Shown here piece by piece: positions 53,291 to 60,000 of a stretch of 60,000 nt of DNA. The position numbers were made by a program, and so were the translations under genes. Position 1 is the stretch's first letter. Each line of letters opens with the position of its first letter. Origin of the DNA: Symsagittifera roscoffensis (taxonomy: Eukaryota > Xenacoelomorpha > Acoela > Convolutidae); assembly GCF_963678635.1 (NCBI RefSeq), contig NC_087064.1:42315165-42375164 (forward strand). Direction: 5' to 3'. The notes below the pieces were generated by a model, which made no database searches, was not told where the DNA came from, and worked only from the letters and a program-made list of their open reading frames with translations.

Positions 53291-53413
53291 TTTATTAACT
53301 TTTAGCCTTTTGAGAAATTCTGAGTTTAAATTTTAGCATCTGTTTTCAGTTTCAGGCTATGAGAAGCCAAAAGTTAAGGAAAGGGTCTCCAACATTTGCC
53401 CGAAAGTACATAT
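53050..53413 (+). repeat. Shared ~370-bp core of arrays A and B (example copy)
   Basis: This segment, from the AGAGATCAACCAC region to GAAAGTACATAT, occurs once in every unit of both arrays (for example ending at 43480, 45520, 50838, 51744, 53413, 54319, 55990, 57676 and 59351). It includes ACAGAAGCAACCATTGAGAA, GGTCTGGAGTCACACTCCT and a 3'-splice-like TCTATTTTCAGTTTCAG tract. It links the two arrays to one ancestral sequence. Confidence 0.85.
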
Positions 53414-54861
53414 CGACGGAAAAAAAAGCTAGGTTGTAAAACGACTGGCTAGCGTCTGAACACAGCTCTCCATGCTTTTAACCGTCTCTATCAAAGCCAG
53501 TTCTTTGTGTGGTGCTTTCAACATCTGGTCGACAAAACTTTTCAGTTTCAGTGTCTTGCAACACGTCGGTGGCTATTCTGACGCTGTTGGAGGCAGTCCT
53601 TCAACATTTTTGCTCTACTACCCTTTTCTTGCAACAAGGTAGGGGATCTACGTTAGTTTCCCTGTTTCTGCAGAAGCTTTTGTGGAGGCACAACGTCACG
53701 TTTCTCTCCAGGTCTTCCTTCAACATTTTTTCTCTTTCTTCCCCGTCACACTCTTTTGTTCTGGACGTCTTGTTCACTGCGGTAGTCTCTGCATTCCGAT
53801 GAGTTACAAAAGCTCGCTTGAAAACTCCTGCTCCAATATCCAGCCGATATGTGCTGTACACCCAGCTGTGCTTCGACATATGCTTCTTGGCATTCTCGTA
53901 CAACCACGCAGTCATGTTGTCTCTAAACCATGGCATCAGTCGTCTGATCAACCACGAAGAGAGATCAACCACGACGGGCGATAGAAAAAACGAAACGCAA
54001 CAACTTTAACAGAAGCAACCATTGAGAAAAAGCCTTCCGAGTTGTAATGATTGTGCTGTTACAATCGTTCACGGAAGAATTGAACAAATCAGGAAGGCTG
54101 AAGGTGAAGAGACCAGCCCTTCTTGGTTGTGAAAGCGTTTCTTCAAGGATATTGAGGAAACCGGAAGGGCCTGGAGTCACACTCCTGGAATGTCATTTTA
54201 ATAACTTTTAGCTTTTTGAGATGTCCTGAATTTATATTTTAACATCTATTTTCAGTTTCAGGCTATGAGAAGCTAAAAGTTAGGGAAAGGGTCTGTAACA
54301 TTCGCCCGGAGAAACATATCGACAGAAAATAAAGCTGGGTTGTAAAACGACTGGCTAGCGTCTAAACACAGCTCTACATGCCTTTAACCGTCTCTACCAA
54401 AGGCAGTTTTTTGTGTGGTCCTTTCAACATCGGGTCGATAAAATCGTTACAGTTTTGGGCATCGGTCAGAACGCTCAAAAAAACTTAGTTACATGCAAAA
54501 ATAGTGAGCTCATGGCTGGGTCTCAGTATCCCCAGACCACGGAGTCACTCCTGAAAACATGGCTGCTACTTATTTATTATATTACCATTGTTTTTGTTCA
54601 GTAGATAAAAATAATCATTCCCGTCGGAGATGAATCAACCCTTTCCCTTAACTCTTAGCTTCTCATACTCTGAAAAAAATTTCGATGTTAATTTAATTCA
54701 ACTCAGGAGATTCCAGAAAGCTAAAATTTTTTCAAAACAAGGTTTGAGTTTGCTTCCTGAGACCCTCCGGATTCTTGAATCCGGACAAAGAACAGTCTTA
54801 TCTTCTCTCCGGAACGCTGGTCGCGTCATCCCAACACGCTTCCTGGTTCTCGGGAATTGCT

Positions 54862-54893
54862 TTGTAACAATTGTAGCTGCACAATTGTTACAA
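54862..54893. repeat. Perfect 13-bp inverted repeat in array B units
   Basis: TTGTAACAATTGT, a 6-base loop AGCTGC, then ACAATTGTTACAA. A similar hairpin with 11-bp arms (GTAACAATTGT, GCTGTT, ACAATCGTTAC) lies in the shared core, for example 55712-55739. Each B2 unit thus carries two copies of the same motif, about 850 bp apart. Confidence 0.75.
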
Positions 54894-57800
54894 TTCGGAA
54901 TCGTCTTCCAACAATAATCTCGATTGCAATTTCAATTTGTATCGTAGGCTTGTCGTTCAACTCGTTTGTTCCAACGAATTTTGTTGCTGTGTTTTTCTCA
55001 TTTTCGGTTGTCGCGAAATTTCAAGGTCGTGACTTGTCTTTATTTTGGAACGAATTTTGAAAACTTATTACGTCACGCCAAACTGAAAATTCCCGATTTA
55101 CCAAATCGTCAGATAAAAACTACTAATCCGCCAAAACAGCCAATCTTCCCAGCTCACGGACACATTTAAAAATTCGAAGTCACCCTGCATTTTGACGGCA
55201 TTCTGGTCGAAGGTCACATACTCCCCGAACAGCACGGTCAAGGAAAAATTAAGGAAAGTGTCTGTAACATTCGCCCGAAAGCGACGGAAAATAAAGCTAG
55301 GTTGTTTAGGATCTACGTTAGTTTCCTTGTTTCTGCAGAAGCTGTTGTGGAGGCACAACGTCACGTTTCTCTCCAGGTCTTCCTTCATTATTTCTTCTCT
55401 TTATTTTCTGTCACACTCACTTGTTCTGGACGTCTTTTTCACTGCGGCAGTCTCTGCAATCCGACCGATGAGTTAAAAAAGCTCGCTTGAAATCTCCTGA
55501 TCTAATGTCCTGCCGATATGTACTGTAGACCCAGCTGTGCTTCGACATATGCTTCTTGGCATTCTCGTACAACCATGCAGTCATGTTGGCTCTAAACCAT
55601 GGCGTCAGTCGTCTGATCAACCACGAAGAGAGATCAACCACGACGGGCGAGAAAAAAACGAAACGCAACATTGTTAACAGAAGCAACCATTGAGAAAAAG
55701 CCTTCCGAGTTGTAACAATTGTGCTGTTACAATCGTTACCGGAAGAATTGAACAAATCAGGAAGGCTGAAGGTCAAGACAGCAATCCTTCCTGGTTGTGA
55801 TGAAAGCGTTTTTTCAAGGATATTGAAGAAACCGGAAGGGTCTGGAGTCACACTCCTGAACTGTCATTTTAATAAATTTTCGCTTTTTGAGATTTCCTGA
55901 ATTTATTTTTTGACATCTATTTTCAGTTTCAGGCTATGAGAAGCTAAAATTTAAGGAAAGGGTCTGTAACCTTCGCTCGGAAGTACATATCGGTGGAAAT
56001 TAAAGCTAGGTTGTAAGACTACTGGCTGGCTAGCGTCTAAACACAGCTCTACATGCTTTTAACCGTCTCTACCAAAGCCAGTTCTTTGTGTGGTCCTTTC
56101 AACATCGGGTCGATAAAACTTTTAACTGTTTTGGGCATCAGTCAGAACGCTCAAATTACCTTAGTTACATGCAAAAATAGTGAGCTCATGGCTGGGTCTC
56201 AGTATCCCCAGACCACGAGGTCACTCTCTTCCCACATGGCTACTATTTTTTCATTATATTACTATTGTTTTTGTTCAGTAGATAAAAATCATCCTTCCCA
56301 TCGGAGATGAATCAACCCTTTCCCTTAACTCCTAGCTTCTCATACTCTGAAAATGAATTCGATGTTAATTTAATTCAAATGAGGAGATTCCAGGAAGCTA
56401 AAATTTTGTCAAAATAAAGTTTGAGTTCGCTTCCTGAGACGCTTCCGGATTCTTCAATTCGGACAAAAAACAGTCTTATCTTCTTTCCGGAACGCTGGTC
56501 GCGTCATCCCAACACGCTTCCTGGTTCTCGGGAATTGCTTTGTAACGATTGTAGCTGCACAATTGTTGCAATTCGGAATCGTCCTCCAACAAAAATCTCG
56601 ATTGCAATTTCAATTTGTATCGTAGGCTTGTCGTTCAACTCGTTTGTTCCAACGAATTTTGTTGCTGTGTTTTTCTCATTTTCGGTTGTCGCAAAATTTC
56701 AAGGTCGTGACTTGTCTTTATTTTGGAACGAATTTTGAAAACTTATTACCTCACGCCAAACTGAATATTCCCGATTTACCAAATCGTCAGATAAATACTA
56801 CTAATCCACCAAAACAGCCAATCTTCCCAGCTCACGGACACATTTAAAAATTTCGAAGTCACCTTGCATTTTGACGGCATTCTGGTCGAAGGTCACATAC
56901 TCCCCGAACAGCACGGTCAAGGAAAAATTAAGGAAAGTGTCTGTAACATTCGCCCGAAAGTACATATCGACGGAAAATAAAGCTAGGTTGCTTAGGATCT
57001 ACGTTAGTTTCCCTGTTTCTGCAGAAGCTGTTGTGGAGGCACAACGTCACGTTTCTCTCCAGGTCTTCCTTCATTATTTCTTCTCTTTATTTCCCGTCAC
57101 ACTCACTTGTTCTGGACGTCTTTTTCACTGCGGCAGTCTCTGCAATCCGACCGATGAGTTACAAAAGCTCGCTTGAAATCTCCTGATCCAATGTCCTGCT
57201 GATATGTACTGTAGACCCAGCTGTGCTTCGACATATGCATCTTGACATTCTCGTACAACCATGCAGTCATGTTGGCTCTAAACCATGGCATCAGTCGTCT
57301 GATCAACCACGAAGAGAGATCAACCACGACGGGCGAGAAAAAAACGAAACGCAACATTGTTAACAGAAGCAACCATTGAGAAAAAGCTTTCCGAGTTGTA
57401 ACAATTGTGCTGTTACAATCGTTACCGGAAGAATTGAACAAATCAGGAAGGCTGAAGGTCAAGACAGCAACCCTTCCTGGTTGTGATGAAAGCGTTTTTT
57501 CAAGGATATTGAAGAAACCGGAAGGGTCTGGAGTCACACTCCTGAACTGTCATTTTAATAAATTTTCGCTTTTTGAGATTTCCTGAATTTACTTTTTGAC
57601 ATCTATTTTCAGTTTCAGGCTATGAGAAGCTAAAATTTAAGGAAAGGGTCTGTAACCTTCGCCCGGAAGTATATATCGGTGGAAATTAAAGCTAGGTTGT
57701 AAGACGACTGGCTGGCTAGCGTCGAAACACAGCTCTACATGCTTTTAACCGTCTCTACCAAAGCCAGTTCTTTGTGTGGTCCTTTCAACATCGGGTCGAT

Positions 57801-60000
57801 AAAACTGTTACTGTTTTGGGCATCGGTCAGAACGCTCAAATTACCTTAGTTACATGCAAAAATAGTGAGCTCATGGCTGGGTCTCAGTATCCCCAGACCA
57901 CGAGGTCACTCTCTTCTCACATGGCTACTACTTTTTCATTATATTACTATTGTTTTTGTTCAGTAGATAAAAATCATCCTTCCCATTGGAGATGAATCAA
58001 CCCTTTCCCTTAAATCCTAGCTTCTCATACTCTGAAAATGAATTCGATATTAATTTAATTCAACTGAGGATATTCCAGGAAGCTAAAATTTTGTCAAAAT
58101 AAAGTTTGAGTTCGCTTCCTGAGACCCTTCCGGATTCTTGAATTCGGACAAAGAACAGTGTTATCTTCTTTCCGGAACGCTGGTCGCGTCATCCCAACAC
58201 GCTTCCTGGTTCTCGGGAATTGCTTTGTAACGATTGTAGCTGCACAATTGTTACAATTAGGAATCGTTTTCCAACAATAATCTCGATTGCAATTTCAATT
58301 TGTATCGTAGGCTCGTCGTTCAACTCGTTTGTTCCAACGAATTTTGTTTCTGTGTTTTTCTCATTTTCGGTTATCGCAAAATTTTAAGGTCGTGACTTGT
58401 CTTTATTTTGGAACGAATTTTGAAAACTTATTACGTCACGCCAAACTGAATATTCCCGATTTACCAAAACGTCAGATAAATACTACTAATCCGCCAAAAC
58501 AGCCAATCTTCCCAGCTCACGGACACATTTAAAAATTCGAAGTCACCCTGCATTTTGACGGCATTATGGTCGAAGGTCACATACTCCCCGAACAGCACGG
58601 TCAAGGAAAAATTAAGGAAAGTGTCTGTAACATACGCCCGAAAGCGACGGAAAATAAACCTAGGTTGTTTAGGATCTACGTTAGTTTCCCTGTTTCTGCA
58701 GAAGCTGTTGTGGAGGCACAACGTCAAGTTTCTCTCCAGGTCTTCCTTCATTATTTCTTCTCTTTATTTCCCGGCACACTCACTTGATCTGGACGTCTTT
58801 TTCACTGCGGCAGTCTCTGCAATCCGACCGATGAGTTACAAAAGCTCGCTTGAAATCTCCTGATCCAATGTCCTGCCGATATGTACTGTAGACCCAGCTG
58901 TGCTTCGACATATGCTTCTTGGCATTCTCGTACAACCATGCAGTCATGTTGTCTCTTAGCCATGGCATCAGTCGTCTGATCAACCACGAAGAGAGATCAA
59001 CCACGACGGGCGATAGAAAAAACGAAACGCAACAACTTTAACAGAAGCAACCATTGAGAAAAAGCCTTCAGAGTTGTAATGATTGTGCTGTTACAATCGT
59101 TCACGGAAGAATTGAACAAATCAGGAAGGCTGAAGGTGAAGAGACCAGCCCTTCTTGGTTGTGAAAGCGTTTCTTCAAGGATATTGAGGAAACCGGAAGG
59201 GTCTGGAGTCACACTCGTGGAATGTCATTTTAATAACTTTTAGCTTTTTGAGATGTCCTGAATTTATATTTTAACATCTATTTTCAGTTTCAGGCTATGA
59301 GAAGCTAAAAGTTAGGGAAAGGGTCTGTAACATTCGCCCGGAGAAACATATCGACAGAAAATAAAGCTGGGTTGTAAAACGACTGGCTAGCGTCTAAACA
59401 CAGCTCTACGTGCTTTTAACCGTCTCTATCAAAGGCAGTTTTTTGTGTGGTCCTTTCAACATCTGGTCGACAAAACTTTTCAGTTTCAGTGTCTTGCAAC
59501 ACGTCGGTGGCTATTCTGACGCTGTTGGAGGCAGTCCTTCAACGTTTCTGCTCTTCTACCCTTTGCTTGCAACAAGGTAGGGGATCTACGTTAGTTTCCC
59601 TGTTTCTGCAGAAGCTTTTGTGGAGGCACAACGTCACGTTTCTCTCCAGGTCTTCCTTCATTATTTTTTCTCTTTATTTCCCGTCACACTCACTTGTTCT
59701 GGACGTCTTTTTCACTGCGGCAGTCTCTGCAATCCAACCGATGAGTTACAAAAGCTCGCTTGAAATCTCCTGCTCCAATGTCCTGCCGATATGTACTGTA
59801 GACCCAGCTGTGCTTCGACATATGCTTCTTGGCATTCTCGTACAACCATGCAGTCATGTTGGCTCTAAACCATGGCATCAGTCGTCTGATCAACCACGAA
59901 GAGAGATCAAGCACGAAGGGCGAGAAAAAAAACGAAACGCAACCTTGTTAACAGAAGCAACCATTGAGAAAAAGCCTTCCGAGTTGTAACAATTGTGCTG

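Larger units (their letters stand above)
50839..60000 (+). repeat. Tandem array B: composite 0.9-kb and 1.67-kb units, open at the window end
   Basis: Units end at the ACATAT sequence that closes the shared core. B1 units: 50839-51744, 53414-54319 (906 bp each) and 59352 to beyond the window. B2 units: 51745-53413, 54320-55990, 55991-57676, 57677-59351 (1669-1686 bp). The order is B1-B2-B1-B2-B2-B2-B1. Both types share about 110 bp at the start and about 600 bp at the end. The first two B1-B2 pairs are nearly identical, indicating a recent 2575-bp duplication. The array continues past 60000. Confidence 0.9.

Overview
The window is AT-rich metazoan nuclear DNA. Two conserved animal genes (SLC20/PiT phosphate transporter and site-1 protease), GT-AG introns mostly 70-260 bp long, and dense transposable elements show this. 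I cannot name the species. Short introns, an intron-free site-1 protease ORF, and two tightly spaced genes on one strand with a splice acceptor just before the second start would suit a lineage with spliced-leader trans-splicing and operons, such as a tunicate or larvacean. That is inference.

Region 1 (about 1-18,500) is a decayed Polinton/Maverick (adintovirus-like) element. It carries a PC4-like protein, an RNase H-fold/DEDD-like protein, a small membrane protein, a packaging ATPase, two conserved small Polinton proteins, a retroviral-type integrase, a penton-like protein, a basic core protein of pVI/pX type, a hexon-like major capsid protein, an adenain-type cysteine protease, and a protein-primed-type DNA polymerase B on the opposite strand. 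Several genes are broken by single-base shifts or in-frame stops. The polymerase is heavily decayed and has lost its catalytic DTDS motif. A three-ORF accessory module with CCAAT and TATA motifs lies beyond the polymerase. Bases 10,400-12,650 look like secondary insertions.

Region 2 (18,500-29,280) is mostly repeats: decayed coding fragments of unknown origin, a dimeric tRNA-derived SINE, a 520-bp foldback, a GGAATCCGCA motif cluster, a 171-bp satellite, hAT-like MITEs, and one possible small two-exon gene (25,722-26,272).

Region 3 (29,284-38,240) is the host gene pair on the minus strand. SLC20/PiT has nine predicted coding exons giving 765 codons and a stop. It is followed after 222 bp by an uninterrupted 1024-codon site-1 protease. 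Both act at membranes; no direct functional link is implied.

Region 4 (38,240-60,000) is repeats. Two palindromic MITEs are followed by a truncated LINE at about 40,880. The LINE 3' end and its flank were duplicated into a 2.04-kb tandem array (41,441-50,838). A second, composite tandem array (50,839 to the window end) uses 0.9-kb and 1.67-kb units and shares a roughly 370-bp core with the first. I saw no rRNA genes, CRISPR arrays or canonical tRNA genes.
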